Notes: generated by a model not told the origin, from the sequence alone. A stretch of DNA of 64,000 nucleotides from Erwinia billingiae Eb661 (GCF_000196615.1 NC_014306.1:1364001-1428000); one strand, 5' to 3'. Positions 17,539-27,263 are shown, numbered from the stretch's first letter. A program made the numbers and translations.

Positions 17539-19526
17539 TGAAAGCTGTCGTTTTTGCCTATCACGATATGGGTTGCATTGGGATCAATGCGCTGGTGAAT
17601 GCCGGTTATGAAATTGAAGCGATTTTTACCCACGCCGATTCATCTAACGAGAACCACTTTTTTGCCTCCGTTGCCCGTACCGCCGCAGAGCAGGGGATCC
17701 CGGTGTATGCGCCCGAGGATGTCAACCATCCGCTGTGGGTTGACCGCATCAGAACCATGGCGCCGGAGGTCATTTTCTCTTTCTACTACCGTAACCTGCT
17801 GAGCGATCAATTGTTAAGCATCGCGACCAAAGGCGCGTTTAACCTGCACGGTTCTCTGCTGCCAAAATACCGTGGCCGCGCGCCGCTGAACTGGGCGCTG
17901 GTCAACGGTGAAACGGAAACCGGCGTGACGCTGCACCGTATGGTGGCCCGTGCCGATGCCGGCGCCATTATTGCGCAGGATAAAGTCAGCATTTCGGCCG
18001 ACGATAATGCGCTGACACTGCACCGCAAACTTAATGCCGCCGCTGAACATCTGCTGGCGGACTGCCTGCCAGCGCTGAGAAATGGTCAGATCAGCGAACG
18101 TGCTCAGGACAATACGCAGGTTACCGTGGTGGGACGCCGTACGCCGGACGATGGCCGTATCGACTGGTCGCAACCGGCGGAAGTGGTCAACAACCTGGTG
18201 CGTGCGGTGACCGATCCGTGGCCGGGTGCGTTTGGCTACGTTGGCGCGGCCAAATTCATTATCTGGAAAGGCAAAGTGCGTCACGATCTGCCTGCCGCCA
18301 AAGCCGGAACCGTACTGTCAGTGAATCCGCTGGTGGTGGCCTGTGGTGAAGGTGCGCTGGAAGTGATGACCGGACAGAGCGAAAACGGCGTTTACATGCA
18401 GGGCTCGCAGCTGGCACAAACTCTGGGTCTGGTAAACCAGGCGCTGTTGACCAACAAACCGGTTTCGGCAGTGAAACGCCGCACGCGCGTGCTGATCCTC
18501 GGCGTTAACGGCTTTATTGGTAACCACCTGACCGAGCGCCTGTTGCAGGACGATAACTTCGATATTTTCGGCCTGGATATTGGCTCCGATGCCATCAGCC
18601 GCTTTATCGGCCATCCGCGCTTCCAGTTCGTCGAAGGGGATATCAGCATCCATTCGGAGTGGATTGAATACCACATCAAAAAATGCGACGTGATCCTGCC
18701 GCTGGTGGCCATCGCCACGCCGATTGAGTACACGCGTAATCCGTTACGGGTTTTTGAGCTCGATTTCGAAGAGAACCTGAAGATCATCCGCGACTGCGTT
18801 AAGTACAAAAAACGCATTATCTTCCCGTCCACCTCTGAAGTGTACGGCATGTGTGATGACCCGAACTTCGATGAAGACACCTCGAATCTGGTGGTGGGGC
18901 CGATCAACAAACAGCGCTGGATCTACTCGGTTTCCAAGCAGCTGTTGGATCGCGTGCTGTGGGCCTATGGCGACAAAGAAGGGCTGCGCTTCACCCTGTT
19001 CCGTCCGTTTAACTGGATGGGCCCGCGCCTGGATAACCTGAACGCCGCGCGCATTGGCAGTTCCAGGGCGATCACCCAACTGATCCTCAATCTGGTGGAA
19101 GGATCGCCGATCAAACTGATGGACGGCGGTAAGCAGAAGCGCTGCTTCACCGATATCAGTGATGGCGTTGAGGCGCTGTTCCGCATTATTGAAAACAAAG
19201 ACAATAACTGCGACGGACAGATCATCAACATTGGTAACCCGGATAACGAAGCAAGCATCAAAGAGCTGGCGGAACAGCTGCTGGCCAGCTTTGAGCGCCA
19301 TCCACTGCGCGATCGTTTCCCGCCGTTTGCCGGTTTCCGCGACGTGGAAAGCAGCAGCTACTACGGCAAAGGCTATCAGGACGTTGAGCACCGCAAGCCG
19401 GCAATCCGTAACGCCCGTCGCCTGCTGGGCTGGACGCCGGAAGTGACCATGGATAAAACCATCGATGCCACGCTGGACTTCTTCCTGAGAACGGTCGAAC
19501 TGGACGTGCCGGAAGAGAAAAAATGA
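17538..19526 (+). CDS. arnA: Bifunctional UDP-Ara4N formyltransferase / UDP-glucuronate decarboxylase ArnA
   Basis: 662 residues. The N-terminal formyltransferase (about 1-305) has the 10-formyl-THF site with [20 protein letters not shown]. The C-terminal SDR-type domain (about 315-662) has [10 protein letters not shown] and the STSEVYG ... YSVSK catalytic elements and performs oxidative decarboxylation of UDP-glucuronate. Length is normal (E. coli 660). Its ATG shares one base with the arnC stop (TAATG), implying coupled translation. A broken second copy of the first domain lies at 34022-34276. Confidence 0.97.
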   Translation: MKAVVFAYHDMGCIGINALVNAGYEIEAIFTHADSSNENHFFASVARTAAEQGIPVYAPEDVNHPLWVDRIRTMAPEVIFSFYYRNLLSDQLLSIATKGAFNLHGSLLPKYRGRAPLNWALVNGETETGVTLHRMVARADAGAIIAQDKVSISADDNALTLHRKLNAAAEHLLADCLPALRNGQISERAQDNTQVTVVGRRTPDDGRIDWSQPAEVVNNLVRAVTDPWPGAFGYVGAAKFIIWKGKVRHDLPAAKAGTVLSVNPLVVACGEGALEVMTGQSENGVYMQGSQLAQTLGLVNQALLTNKPVSAVKRRTRVLILGVNGFIGNHLTERLLQDDNFDIFGLDIGSDAISRFIGHPRFQFVEGDISIHSEWIEYHIKKCDVILPLVAIATPIEYTRNPLRVFELDFEENLKIIRDCVKYKKRIIFPSTSEVYGMCDDPNFDEDTSNLVVGPINKQRWIYSVSKQLLDRVLWAYGDKEGLRFTLFRPFNWMGPRLDNLNAARIGSSRAITQLILNLVEGSPIKLMDGGKQKRCFTDISDGVEALFRIIENKDNNCDGQIINIGNPDNEASIKELAEQLLASFERHPLRDRFPPFAGFRDVESSSYYGKGYQDVEHRKPAIRNARRLLGWTPEVTMDKTIDATLDFFLRTVELDVPEEKK

Positions 19527-20416
19527 GGAAAGTCGGCCTTCGAATAGATGTCGATACCTGGCGGGGCACGCGGGATGGCGTGCCAAAGCTGCTGGAAATC
19601 CTCAGTTTGCATCGCACTCAGGCCACTTTTTTCTTCAGCGTTGGACCCGACAACATGGGGCGCCACCTGTGGCGCCTGCTGAAGCCCAGGTTTCTGTGGA
19701 AGATGCTGAGATCGAACGCCGCCTCGCTGTATGGCTGGGATATTCTGCTGGCGGGCACCGCCTGGCCGGGCCGTCAGATCGGACGCGGGCTGGCGGAGAT
19801 CGTCAGCGCCGCCAGCGATCATCACGAAGTCGGCCTGCATGCCTGGGATCACTTTGCGTGGCAAACCTGGGCGGGCGTCTGGCCTGCGGCACAGCTTACG
19901 CAGCAAATCCGTCTGGGAAAGGATGCGCTGGCGGTGATTATCGAACAGCCGGTGACCTGTTCAGCGGTCGCCGGATGGCGCGCTGACCAACGGGTGGTGA
20001 ATGCGAAGGAGCCGTTCCAGTTTCATTACAACAGCGACTGCCGGGGAACCACGCCGTTTCGTCCGCTGTTAAGTGATGGCACTGCCGGTACGGTGCAGAT
20101 CCCGGTGACATTGCCCACCTGGGATGAGGTGGTCGGCTCCACGGTGAGCAAAGAAGACTTCAATGCGTTCATTATCGACCGCATCAAGCAGGATCAGGGC
20201 ACTCCCGTTTATACCATCCATGCGGAAGTGGAGGGGATCGTAATGAGCACCCTGTTCAGCGATCTGCTGACGCTGGCCGCGCAGGAGGGTATTCAGTTTT
20301 GCCCGCTGAGTGAGCTCTTACCTGACGATCTTAACAGCCTGCCGACAGGAAAAATTGTTCGGGGTAGCCTCCCCGGTCGTGAAGGATGGCTGGGATGCCA
20401 GCAATTAACCGAGTAA
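19523..20416 (+). CDS. arnD: Ara4FN deformylase ArnD
   Basis: 297 residues, NodB-type polysaccharide deacetylase fold: RIDVDTW (metal Asp9/Asp11 region), then [16 protein letters not shown] carrying the metal His pair, and [10 protein letters not shown]. It removes the formyl group from undecaprenyl-phosphate Ara4FN. It overlaps arnA by 4 bp (ATGA). Length matches E. coli ArnD. Confidence 0.96.
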   Translation: MRKVGLRIDVDTWRGTRDGVPKLLEILSLHRTQATFFFSVGPDNMGRHLWRLLKPRFLWKMLRSNAASLYGWDILLAGTAWPGRQIGRGLAEIVSAASDHHEVGLHAWDHFAWQTWAGVWPAAQLTQQIRLGKDALAVIIEQPVTCSAVAGWRADQRVVNAKEPFQFHYNSDCRGTTPFRPLLSDGTAGTVQIPVTLPTWDEVVGSTVSKEDFNAFIIDRIKQDQGTPVYTIHAEVEGIVMSTLFSDLLTLAAQEGIQFCPLSELLPDDLNSLPTGKIVRGSLPGREGWLGCQQLTE

Positions 20417-20422
20417 TTTTTT

Positions 20423-22081
20423 ATGACTATGACGAGAAAGGGCTTTCTCCTTCTGGCGTTATTTGCCGTGTATTACCTGGTCCCACTGGAATTTCGGGCG
20501 TTATGGCAGCCTGATGAGACCCGCTATGCGGAGATCAGCCGTGAAATGTTGGTCAGCGGTAACTGGGTGGTGCCGCACTTCTTTGATTTACGCTATTTCG
20601 AAAAGCCAATTGCCGGTTACTGGATCAACAACCTCAGTCAGCTGATTTTTGGTCATAACAATTTTGCCGTGCGTTTTGGATCCGTTTTCTCCATTACCCT
20701 GACCGCGCTGATGGTCACCTGGCTGGCGTTCCGCCTGTGGCGCGATCGTGCTACGGCGATGGTCTCTGGCGTCATTTTCCTTACCTGTCTGTTGGTGTAC
20801 GGCATCGGCACCTATGCGGTGCTGGATCCGATGATCACCCTGTGGCTGGTCGCCGCCATGTGCAGCTACTGGCTGGCAACGGAAGCGACGACCACCGGCA
20901 AAAAAGCGCTGAGCTGGCTGCTGCTCGGGTTTGCCTGTGGAATGGGCTTTATGACCAAGGGCTTCCTGGCGCTGGCGGTGCCGGTGATTGCCATTCTGCC
21001 CTGGGCGATTCATCAGCGTCGCTTCAAAGCGTTGCTGTGCTTTGGTCCACTGGCCATCGTCGGTGCGGTGTTAATCAGTGCACCCTGGGCGATGGCTATC
21101 GCCAAAAGCGAACCGGACTTCTGGCACTATTTCTTCTGGGTAGAACATATCCAGCGCTTTGCCGAAGCCAACGCGCAGCATAAAGCGCCGTTCTGGTATT
21201 ACCTGCCGGTACTGGTTATGGGCTGCCTGCCCTGGCTGGCCCTGTTGCCGTCTGCCTTACGTTCAGGCTGGCAGGATCGCCAGAGTAGCCGCGGCAGCCT
21301 GTATTTGCTGAGCTGGGTGGTGATGCCGCTGCTGTTCTTCAGCATCGCCAAAGGCAAGCTGCCAACCTATATCCTGCCATGCTTTGCGCCGCTGGCGATC
21401 CTGATGGCGCGTCAGGCGATGAGCATGATGTCAGGCAACGGCCAGGCGTTAAAAATCAATGGCTGGATAAATCTGGTGTTTGGTCTGGTGCTGACGGTCG
21501 CCGTGCTCGGTTTCCTGGCACCGTGGGGGCTGGCGAAGCATCCGGTTTACGGTCATCACGAAGTGATCAAAGTGCTGCTGGCCGCTGCGGCCTTCGCATT
21601 CTGGGCGTTGTGCGGTGGGTTAACGCTGAAAGCGCCACAGGCACGCTGGGGGCTGGCCGCGCTGTGCCCACTGGTGCTGGCGCTGGTGATCGGCCAGGCG
21701 ATCCCGTCAGGCGTGATGGATGCCAAACAGCCTCAGCAATTTATCCGGGCGATCAAAAGCGATATTGCCGGCAGCCGTTATTTGCTGGCGAATAACCCCG
21801 GCATTGCTTCTGGCCTGGCGTGGGAGATGCAACGCAGCGATATCACTCTGTACGATCAGCCGGGCGAAGTGCAGTACGGGCTGAGCTACCCGGATGCGCG
21901 CGATAAGTTTGTCAGCGGAGCCGACTTCCCGGCCTGGCTGGCTGCGCATCGGCGCATGGGCGATGTGACGCTGGTGCTGTCGCTGTCCCGCAATCAGGAT
22001 CCGGACAAAGAGCTGCCCAAAGCCGATTTCAGTTACCGGCAGGGCCGGTTAGCCCTGTTCCGTTACGGTCAGACGCCATGA
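20423..22081 (+). CDS. arnT: Undecaprenyl-phosphate Ara4N:lipid A transferase ArnT
   Basis: 552 residues, GT-C (PMT) glycosyltransferase with about 12-13 membrane helices. The periplasmic active loop after helix 1 reads WQPDETRYAEISREMLVSG, with the conserved Asp/Glu needed for activity, followed by GNWVVPHFFDLRYFEKP. It moves Ara4N from undecaprenyl phosphate to the lipid A phosphates on the periplasmic side. It starts 6 bp after arnD (an ATG at 20429 is also possible) and overlaps arnE by 4 bp. Confidence 0.96.
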   Translation: MTMTRKGFLLLALFAVYYLVPLEFRALWQPDETRYAEISREMLVSGNWVVPHFFDLRYFEKPIAGYWINNLSQLIFGHNNFAVRFGSVFSITLTALMVTWLAFRLWRDRATAMVSGVIFLTCLLVYGIGTYAVLDPMITLWLVAAMCSYWLATEATTTGKKALSWLLLGFACGMGFMTKGFLALAVPVIAILPWAIHQRRFKALLCFGPLAIVGAVLISAPWAMAIAKSEPDFWHYFFWVEHIQRFAEANAQHKAPFWYYLPVLVMGCLPWLALLPSALRSGWQDRQSSRGSLYLLSWVVMPLLFFSIAKGKLPTYILPCFAPLAILMARQAMSMMSGNGQALKINGWINLVFGLVLTVAVLGFLAPWGLAKHPVYGHHEVIKVLLAAAAFAFWALCGGLTLKAPQARWGLAALCPLVLALVIGQAIPSGVMDAKQPQQFIRAIKSDIAGSRYLLANNPGIASGLAWEMQRSDITLYDQPGEVQYGLSYPDARDKFVSGADFPAWLAAHRRMGDVTLVLSLSRNQDPDKELPKADFSYRQGRLALFRYGQTP

Positions 22082-22410
22082 GTCTGCTGCTGATCCTGCT
22101 GGCCAGCCTGCTGAGTTGCGGCGGGCAACTGTGCCAGAAGCAGGCTGCGCATCATGGTTTGCAAAAGGGGAAAGGCCACCTGCTGATCTGGCTGGGGGTA
22201 AGCGTGCTGCTGCTGGGCGTGGCGATGGCGATCTGGCTGGTGGTGCTGCAAAGCGTGCCGGTCGGGGTGGCGTATCCGATGCTGAGCCTGAACTTTATCT
22301 TTGTGGTGCTGGCGGCCCGCGGGTTATGGAAAGAACCCGTTCCTTTCCGCCACTGGCTGGGCATCGTCTTGATTGTGGCGGGTGTGGTGGTGATGGGAGC
22401 CTATACCTGA
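22078..22410 (+). CDS. arnE: Ara4N-phosphoundecaprenol flippase subunit ArnE
   Basis: 110 residues with four membrane helices in an EmrE/SMR-like fold (MSLLLILLASLLSCGGQLCQ, then VGVAYPMLSLNFIFVVLAARG). With ArnF it is thought to flip undecaprenyl-phosphate Ara4N to the outer leaflet. ATGA overlap with arnT; its TGA shares a base with the arnF ATG. Confidence 0.94.
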   Translation: MSLLLILLASLLSCGGQLCQKQAAHHGLQKGKGHLLIWLGVSVLLLGVAMAIWLVVLQSVPVGVAYPMLSLNFIFVVLAARGLWKEPVPFRHWLGIVLIVAGVVVMGAYT

Positions 22411-22799
22411 TGGGCATTTTATGGGCACTGTGCAGCGTCCTGCTGGTCGGCGGGGCGCAGCTGTTATTGCGCTGGTCAATGATGTCTCTGCCTTCAGTGG
22501 GCGAGCCATCAGCCTTTTTTAGCGCCTTGCTGAGCTGGCCCTTCGCCGCCTCCGCGTTGTTCGCCGGGCTGGCGGCCTATGCCTGCTCCATGCTGTGCTG
22601 GCTGCTGGCGCTGCGACGCATCGCCCTGAGTAAAGCTTACCCGCTGCTCAGCCTGAGTTACGTGCTGGTGTGGGCGGCAGCGCTGATTTTGCCTGCCTTC
22701 AATGAAGTCTTTCAGTGGGGAAAACTGGCAGGCGTGGCGCTGATTTTTAGCGGGTTACTGTTGATATGCTGGCGAGGGGACGCAGTCGATTCACACTGA
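22410..22799 (+). CDS. arnF: Ara4N-phosphoundecaprenol flippase subunit ArnF
   Basis: 129 residues from the ATG at 22410 (MGILWALCSVLLVGGAQLLL). The same frame is open back to 22116, but that extension lies inside arnE and is not membrane-like. Four SMR-like membrane helices; SKAYPLLSLSYVLVWAAALILP is the family signature. Coupled to arnE through TGATG. It is the last arn gene; a response-regulator gene follows after 13 bp. Confidence 0.94.
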   Translation: MGILWALCSVLLVGGAQLLLRWSMMSLPSVGEPSAFFSALLSWPFAASALFAGLAAYACSMLCWLLALRRIALSKAYPLLSLSYVLVWAAALILPAFNEVFQWGKLAGVALIFSGLLLICWRGDAVDSH

Positions 22800-22812
22800 C
22801 GGGAAGAACAGC

Positions 22813-23481
22813 ATGCGAATATTGCTGGTAGAAGATGACGCCATAATGGGTGAAGCGGTTGTTGAAGCGCTAAAAGAAGCCCGCTACGCGGTGGACTGGC
22901 TGCGCAGCGGCACCGAGGCTATCGCCACGCTTGCGATCCCGCGTTATGACCTGGTGCTGCTGGATTTGCGGCTGCCAGGCAACGATGGCTTTAGCGTAAT
23001 CAGTAGCTTGCGTGATAAAGGCAATATGCTGCCGCTGCTGATTATCACCGCCCGCGACGCGCTGGAAGACCGGCTGCGCGGGCTTGACGCCGGCGCGGAT
23101 GACTTCGTGATCGCACCGTTCGACATGACCGCGTGGCTGGCGAGAATACGCGCGGTCATGCGGCGTAAAGAAGGCCACTGTGGCCCGGTGCTGAGTAACG
23201 GCATTATCCGGCTCGATCCCGCCAGCCATGAGGCCTGCGACGTGGAAAAGGGCGAGGTTTACCGGCTGTCGAACCGTGAATTTGCCTTGCTGCAGGCGCT
23301 GTTGATCCGCCCGGGGACGTTGCTGTCGCGCAGCGAACTGGAGGAGAAGATTTACGGCTGGGGTGAAGAGATTGAGAGCAACGCAGTGGAATTTTTTATT
23401 CATGCGTTGCGTAAGAAATTCGGCAGTAAAGCGATCAAGAACGTCCGGGGCGTGGGATGGAAGGTATCAGGAAATGCCTGA
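22813..23481 (+). CDS. Orphan OmpR-family response regulator with a degenerate receiver
   Basis: 222 residues. Receiver domain at about 1-115 with the acidic pocket (EDD at 7-9), phospho-acceptor Asp51 (LLDLRLPGNDG) and Thr79 (IITARD). The otherwise invariant lysine is missing: the usual DDYLxKPF is here DDFVIAPF, so residue 101 is Ala. The C-terminal winged helix (about 125-222: LSNREFALLQALLIRPG, SNAVEFFIHALRKKFG, NVRGVGWKV) is intact. Overall it is most like the QseB/PmrA/TctD group. No histidine kinase is nearby. It lies 13 bp after arnF with its own GGGAAGA ribosome site, so it is probably the eighth gene of the arn transcript. Its signalling may be phosphorylation-independent. Confidence 0.85.
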   Translation: MRILLVEDDAIMGEAVVEALKEARYAVDWLRSGTEAIATLAIPRYDLVLLDLRLPGNDGFSVISSLRDKGNMLPLLIITARDALEDRLRGLDAGADDFVIAPFDMTAWLARIRAVMRRKEGHCGPVLSNGIIRLDPASHEACDVEKGEVYRLSNREFALLQALLIRPGTLLSRSELEEKIYGWGEEIESNAVEFFIHALRKKFGSKAIKNVRGVGWKVSGNA

Positions 23482-23577
23482 AGGCGCTGGTGACGACCCT
23501 CGGCCGATCCCGCCTGAGCGATAATGGCGTTCAGCCAGGGCCATAACGGTGCGTTTGCGGGCGGTGTAAATGATAAA

Positions 23578-23598
23578 AAGGCGAAAATTTATCGCCTT
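23578..23598. repeat. Inverted repeat between the response regulator and fetA
   Basis: AAGGCGA / TCGCCTT with a 7-nt AT-only loop and ATAA/TTAT flanks, 96 bp after the response-regulator stop and 48 bp before fetA. It could be a weak terminator (no T-run) or an operator. Confidence 0.4.
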
Positions 23599-23645
23599 AT
23601 CACGTTATTATCCTGGGGTTAAATTTCACATCAGGTTGACTCATT

Positions 23646-24314
23646 ATGTCGCGAACTTCTCTCCTGCTGGACGTGCAGGACGTTAGCTATGTGCAGGATG
23701 GCACCACGTTGTTGGCCCCCGTCTCGCTACAGCTGAATCAAGGTGAGTTTGTGCTGCTGACCGGGCCCTCCGGCAGCGGCAAAAGCACGCTACTCAAAAT
23801 CATCGCTTCCCTGCTCGAACCCACCACCGGCGATATTCAGTTTAAGGGCCGCAGCATTAACGAACTTAAGCCGGAAAGCTATCGTCAGCAGGTCTCTTAC
23901 TGCTTCCAGACCCCGGCGCTGTTTGGCGACACGGTGTATGACAATCTTGCGTTGCCGTGGCAAATCCGCCAGAAAAAGGTCGACAGCGAAAAGCTGAAAG
24001 ACTGGCTGAAAAAGGTCAATCTGCCGGTGGAGATGCTGACCAAAAAAACCGAACAGCTCTCCGGCGGAGAAAAGCAGCGGGTCGCGTTACTGCGCAATCT
24101 GCAATTCCTGCCGGATGTGCTGCTGCTGGATGAAATCACCAGCGCACTGGATGAGGAAAATAAGCAGGCGATTAATCAGCTTGTTGCCGGGCTGGTGAAA
24201 GATAAGGGCGTGGCGGTGATGTGGATTAGCCATGACACCACCGAGATCAATCAGGCGCAACGCGTGGTGACGCTTCAGCCACCGGTCAGGAAGGGCACAG
24301 ATGAATCAGCATAA
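23646..24314 (+). CDS. fetA: Iron export ABC transporter ATPase FetA (YbbL)
   Basis: 222 residues. Walker [11 protein letters not shown]-loop SYCFQTPALFGDTVYDNL, signature LSGGEKQRVALLRNL, Walker B VLLLDEITSALD and H-loop ISHD are all present. It closely resembles E. coli FetA, which with FetB forms an exporter that improves tolerance to iron and peroxide stress. It overlaps the permease gene by 14 bp. Confidence 0.9.
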   Translation: MSRTSLLLDVQDVSYVQDGTTLLAPVSLQLNQGEFVLLTGPSGSGKSTLLKIIASLLEPTTGDIQFKGRSINELKPESYRQQVSYCFQTPALFGDTVYDNLALPWQIRQKKVDSEKLKDWLKKVNLPVEMLTKKTEQLSGGEKQRVALLRNLQFLPDVLLLDEITSALDEENKQAINQLVAGLVKDKGVAVMWISHDTTEINQAQRVVTLQPPVRKGTDESA

Positions 24315-25059
24315 TATTAGCAACGAATCCCTCGGCCTGGCGCTGATTCTGGTGCTGATTGCGCTGCTGGTCAGTAAGAAAGAGAAGCTCGGGCTGGAGA
24401 AAGACATTGTCTGGAGTATCGCCCGGGCGATCGTTCAGCTGATTATTGTCGGATACGTTCTCAAATATATTTTCGACCTCAACAACCGCTGGCTGACGGT
24501 ATTGATGGTGCTGTTTATCTGCGTCAATGCGGCCCTCAACGCCCGTAAACGCAGCCGCAATATTGGCAATGCCTTTATGCTCTCCTTTATCGCCATTACC
24601 GTCAGCACCACGTTGACGCTGGTGATCCTGGTGTTAAGTGGCTCGATTGAGTTTATGCCGATGCAGGTGATCCCGATTTCAGGGATGATTGCCGGTAATG
24701 CGATGGTGGCGGTGGGGCTCTGTTACAGCAATCTGAACCAGCGCTTTACCGACAACCGGCAGAAAATCCAGGAGATGTTGAGCCTGGGCGCGTCAATCAA
24801 AACCGCGTCGGGAAGGCTTATCCGCGACAGCATTCGTGCGGCGATGATCCCAACGGTTGATGCGGCTAAAACCGTGGGGCTGGTCAGCTTGCCGGGCATG
24901 ATGTCCGGGCTGATTTTTGCCGGTATCGATCCGGTTAAAGCGATCAAATACCAGATCATGGTGACCTTTATGCTGCTGGGGACGGCCAGCATCTCCACGA
25001 TTATTGCGGGCTATCTCGCCTACCGCCGCTTTTACACGGCACGCGCACAGCTACGCTAG
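24301..25059 (+). CDS. fetB: Iron export ABC transporter permease FetB (YbbM)
   Basis: 252 residues with about six or seven membrane helices; UPF0014/FetB family signature IPISGMIAGNAMVAVGLCYS and LVSLPGMMSGLIFAGIDPVKAIKYQ. It pairs with the overlapping FetA ATPase. A stable inverted repeat separates it from the convergent porin gene. Confidence 0.92.
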   Translation: MNQHNISNESLGLALILVLIALLVSKKEKLGLEKDIVWSIARAIVQLIIVGYVLKYIFDLNNRWLTVLMVLFICVNAALNARKRSRNIGNAFMLSFIAITVSTTLTLVILVLSGSIEFMPMQVIPISGMIAGNAMVAVGLCYSNLNQRFTDNRQKIQEMLSLGASIKTASGRLIRDSIRAAMIPTVDAAKTVGLVSLPGMMSGLIFAGIDPVKAIKYQIMVTFMLLGTASISTIIAGYLAYRRFYTARAQLR

Positions 25060-25113
25060 TCAGGGCTGATGTTTGCAGGTGGGGTATGTCGATGTTGATG
25101 CAGGGATGAAGAG

Positions 25114-25137
25114 CAGGCGGATCGAACGATCCGCCTG
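25114..25137. terminator. Inverted repeat between convergent fetB and porin genes
   Basis: Perfect 11-bp arms (CAGGCGGATCG / CGATCCGCCTG) around AA. It has no T-run on either strand, so it is a possible Rho-independent pause or an mRNA 3'-end stabiliser. Confidence 0.5.
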
Positions 25138-25148
25138 ACGCGCGAGGA

Positions 25149-26489
25149 TCAGAAGTTGATATTGGCGCTGATACCGCCAACGAAGGCATTTTTCACTTCG
25201 CTGACCGCACCTGGAGACGCGACGTACTGCAGGTTTGGACGCAGTTTCAGCCAGTTGGTGACCTGAGCGTTGTAATAGATCTCATAGTTATATTCGGATC
25301 CACTCTGGATCGGCAGGTAAGTTGGGTTGTCGTAATCGTTAACCCCGTTTTCCTGGTTGGTTTTGCGCAGCATATTGCCGTAATCATTGTTGACGTGAAT
25401 ACGCGCGGCACCGACCCCGATCTCATCTTTCGGACGGGCATCAAACGGTCCTTTCCAGACGAAGGAGACGGACTGATAGTTGTCGGTCTTAGAGGTTTTC
25501 TGGTCGTTCATTACGGCCTGAACCGTCACGCCTAAACCGCGCGTGTTGTCGCCTTCCATCGCGGTCAGCTGTTGTTGTAACAGCAGGTAGCCGCCGTAAG
25601 AGTGGTTGTCTTCGCCGTACTGTCCCTCGTTGTAGCTGCTGTAGTTATCGCCGCGCACCGAGGAGTAGTACATCCCGACGCGGTAATTACCCGGCAATTT
25701 GTCGGCGCCAAAGGCCGGTTTCCAACCCAATTCCACCGGCACCATATTCCCCAGCGTTGGGCTGGTATCGAGGCGGAAACCGTTGCCGGTATCGTAGTTC
25801 GACGGCGTCTGATTATAGAAACCCACCTGGAAGAACAGCTCTGGCGTGAAGTTAAACTTCACGCGTCCGCCCCACTGGGAGACCGGCCAGTTATACCAGC
25901 GGTCGCCACGCCAGTTACCTGCCTGGCCGCTACCAAATGCCAGGTTCTGGAAGTTGCTGTCAAAGGAGTCGAAGTCCTCACCAACCGTGACCCGTCCCGC
26001 TTTCACTTCTACCGCATGATCAAAGAAGCCTTTATTCAACCAGAACTGCGTCAGGCGCCAGGTTTGTCCTCGTCCCCACACTTCCTGCACTGAGGAAAGG
26101 CCACCCGAACGCGGATCGTTAATATATTGCGTTAAGTCCTGACCGTTACGGCTGGTGATAGTCGTCTGGAACTGGGTGTCATTCCAGTTCAGCAGTTTTT
26201 CCAGATCCAGGGTGGTCCCGAACGCCCACTGGTCGGTATAACGCGCGCTGGTTGACTGGTTATAGCCGCCGGAGAAATTACTGGCGGATTCCATGGTGTA
26301 ATTCACCTGGAAATCCACACCGTCATTTTTCAGCTGGGTGCGGGAACCCTCCCAGTCACCAAATGCGTAGGGAGAATCCATACTGAGCGGCGCGAAATCT
26401 GCCAGTGCAGATCCTGACGCCAGCATCAGTCCTAAACCACAGAACGCCACCGATCTTTTTAACGTGGTTTTTGGTTGCTTGCTTTTCAT
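25149..26489 (-). CDS. OprB-family carbohydrate-selective porin
   Basis: 446 residues from the ATG at 26489 (AAGGTG 7 nt upstream), signal peptide cleaved after ALA (DFAPLS...). The OprB signature region is visible (SPYAFGDWEGSRTQLKNDGVDFQVNYTMES; QFWLNKGFFDHAVEVKAGRVTVGEDF; TPELFFQVGFYNQTP) and the C-terminus ends with Phe (GGISANINF), the usual outer-membrane barrel sorting signal. In Pseudomonas such porins admit glucose and related sugars. In this window it could feed the periplasmic glucose-oxidising enzymes, but no operon link is seen. Confidence 0.85.
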   Translation of the reverse strand: MKSKQPKTTLKRSVAFCGLGLMLASGSALADFAPLSMDSPYAFGDWEGSRTQLKNDGVDFQVNYTMESASNFSGGYNQSTSARYTDQWAFGTTLDLEKLLNWNDTQFQTTITSRNGQDLTQYINDPRSGGLSSVQEVWGRGQTWRLTQFWLNKGFFDHAVEVKAGRVTVGEDFDSFDSNFQNLAFGSGQAGNWRGDRWYNWPVSQWGGRVKFNFTPELFFQVGFYNQTPSNYDTGNGFRLDTSPTLGNMVPVELGWKPAFGADKLPGNYRVGMYYSSVRGDNYSSYNEGQYGEDNHSYGGYLLLQQQLTAMEGDNTRGLGVTVQAVMNDQKTSKTDNYQSVSFVWKGPFDARPKDEIGVGAARIHVNNDYGNMLRKTNQENGVNDYDNPTYLPIQSGSEYNYEIYYNAQVTNWLKLRPNLQYVASPGAVSEVKNAFVGGISANINF

Positions 26490-26811
26490 GTGAAACACCT
26501 TCTTTCTTATAGTGATAGCGCTGCCCAAAAGGTTATTTATTGGACAGGGTGCGTCGCGGCCACGCTGCTTTGTTAAGCATTTTCTCCTGCTCAGGGGATC
26601 TGTTCAGGGGGGACGTGCTGACATAAGCCGGGAATGACGGCCTTAACAGACGGAATGAAAGCATTAATTGGCGGGAAAGGTGTTCTAATTAGTGCTGAAA
26701 TTATTAGCCTGGTAGTAATGAGTTATAGAAGTTTTAATCGGATCACAATTTAGCCATCGCGACAGCCGTAACGACAGGGAAAAGCGGGGCAGGAAGGGGA
26801 ATAGCGGGCAG
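26490..26811 (-). promoter_or_regulatory. Porin promoter region
   Basis: About 320 bp without a gene. It must contain the porin promoter. I see no operator I can name with confidence. The right end is the terminator of the next gene on the same strand. Confidence 0.35.
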
Positions 26812-26842
26812 AAAAAAAGGCCGAAAATGTCGGCCTTTTATT
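26812..26842 (-). terminator. Terminator of the CsbD/DUF883-like gene
   Basis: Perfect 10-bp stem AAAAGGCCGA / TCGGCCTTTT with a 5-nt loop; read on the minus strand it ends in seven T residues. Confidence 0.9.
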
Positions 26843-26875
26843 TTCAGAGCGTCGCGAGGCGACGCTGCGGGCTGA

Positions 26876-27130
26876 TTAGCGGCGACCAAAAATCTTCGCG
26901 GCCAGGAAGCCCACGCCAGCGGCAATCGCCAGCGAGACAAACGGGGCGTCCTGCGTCTTGGTTTTTACGCAATCCAAGGCGTCGTCAACGGCATAAGAGG
27001 CTTTAGCTGCGCCCTGGCGCACACGGCCTTTGAACTCATGCTCGGGAGAATCGACAGCTTTACCAAATTGCTCCTGACCTTTACCCAGCGCTTCGTCAGC
27101 TTTGTCTGATGCTTTATCTAATAAACTCAT
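26876..27130 (-). CDS. Small CsbD/DUF883-like stress protein with C-terminal membrane anchor
   Basis: 84 residues from the ATG at 27130 (AAGGAG 6 nt upstream). The N-terminal part is a charged amphipathic helix (DKASDKADEALGKGQEQFGKA, and EHEFKGRVRQGAAKA) as in CsbD/YjbJ proteins. The C-terminus has one membrane helix ending in a basic tail (GVGFLAAKIFGRR), the form seen in the ElaB/YqjD (DUF883) ribosome-associated inner-membrane proteins. A stationary-phase or stress role is an inference from these families. Confidence 0.7.
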   Translation of the reverse strand: MSLLDKASDKADEALGKGQEQFGKAVDSPEHEFKGRVRQGAAKASYAVDDALDCVKTKTQDAPFVSLAIAAGVGFLAAKIFGRR

Positions 27131-27235
27131 ACTGTCTCCTTCTTGATGGCATGATTTCCTCATGAACGTTAAAAGCTTAGACCATCCTGCGCCTTATGCC
27201 GCCTCGGTTATGTGACTATTTATGACTTCTGTAAA

Positions 27236-27263
27236 GAAAAAGGGCCGACAAATGTCGGCCCTT
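27236..27263 (-). terminator. Terminator of the cydAB-DUF2474 operon
   Basis: Perfect 11-bp stem (AAGGGCCGACA / TGTCGGCCCTT) with a 2-nt loop; on the minus strand it is followed by a T-rich run. It lies 25 bp beyond the DUF2474 stop codon. Confidence 0.88.

Noticed and set aside
22116..22409. N-terminal extension of arnF to 22116
   Set aside because: The extra 98 residues are a frame shadow of arnE, Gly/Arg-rich and not membrane-like; the ATG at 22410 gives the normal ArnF.
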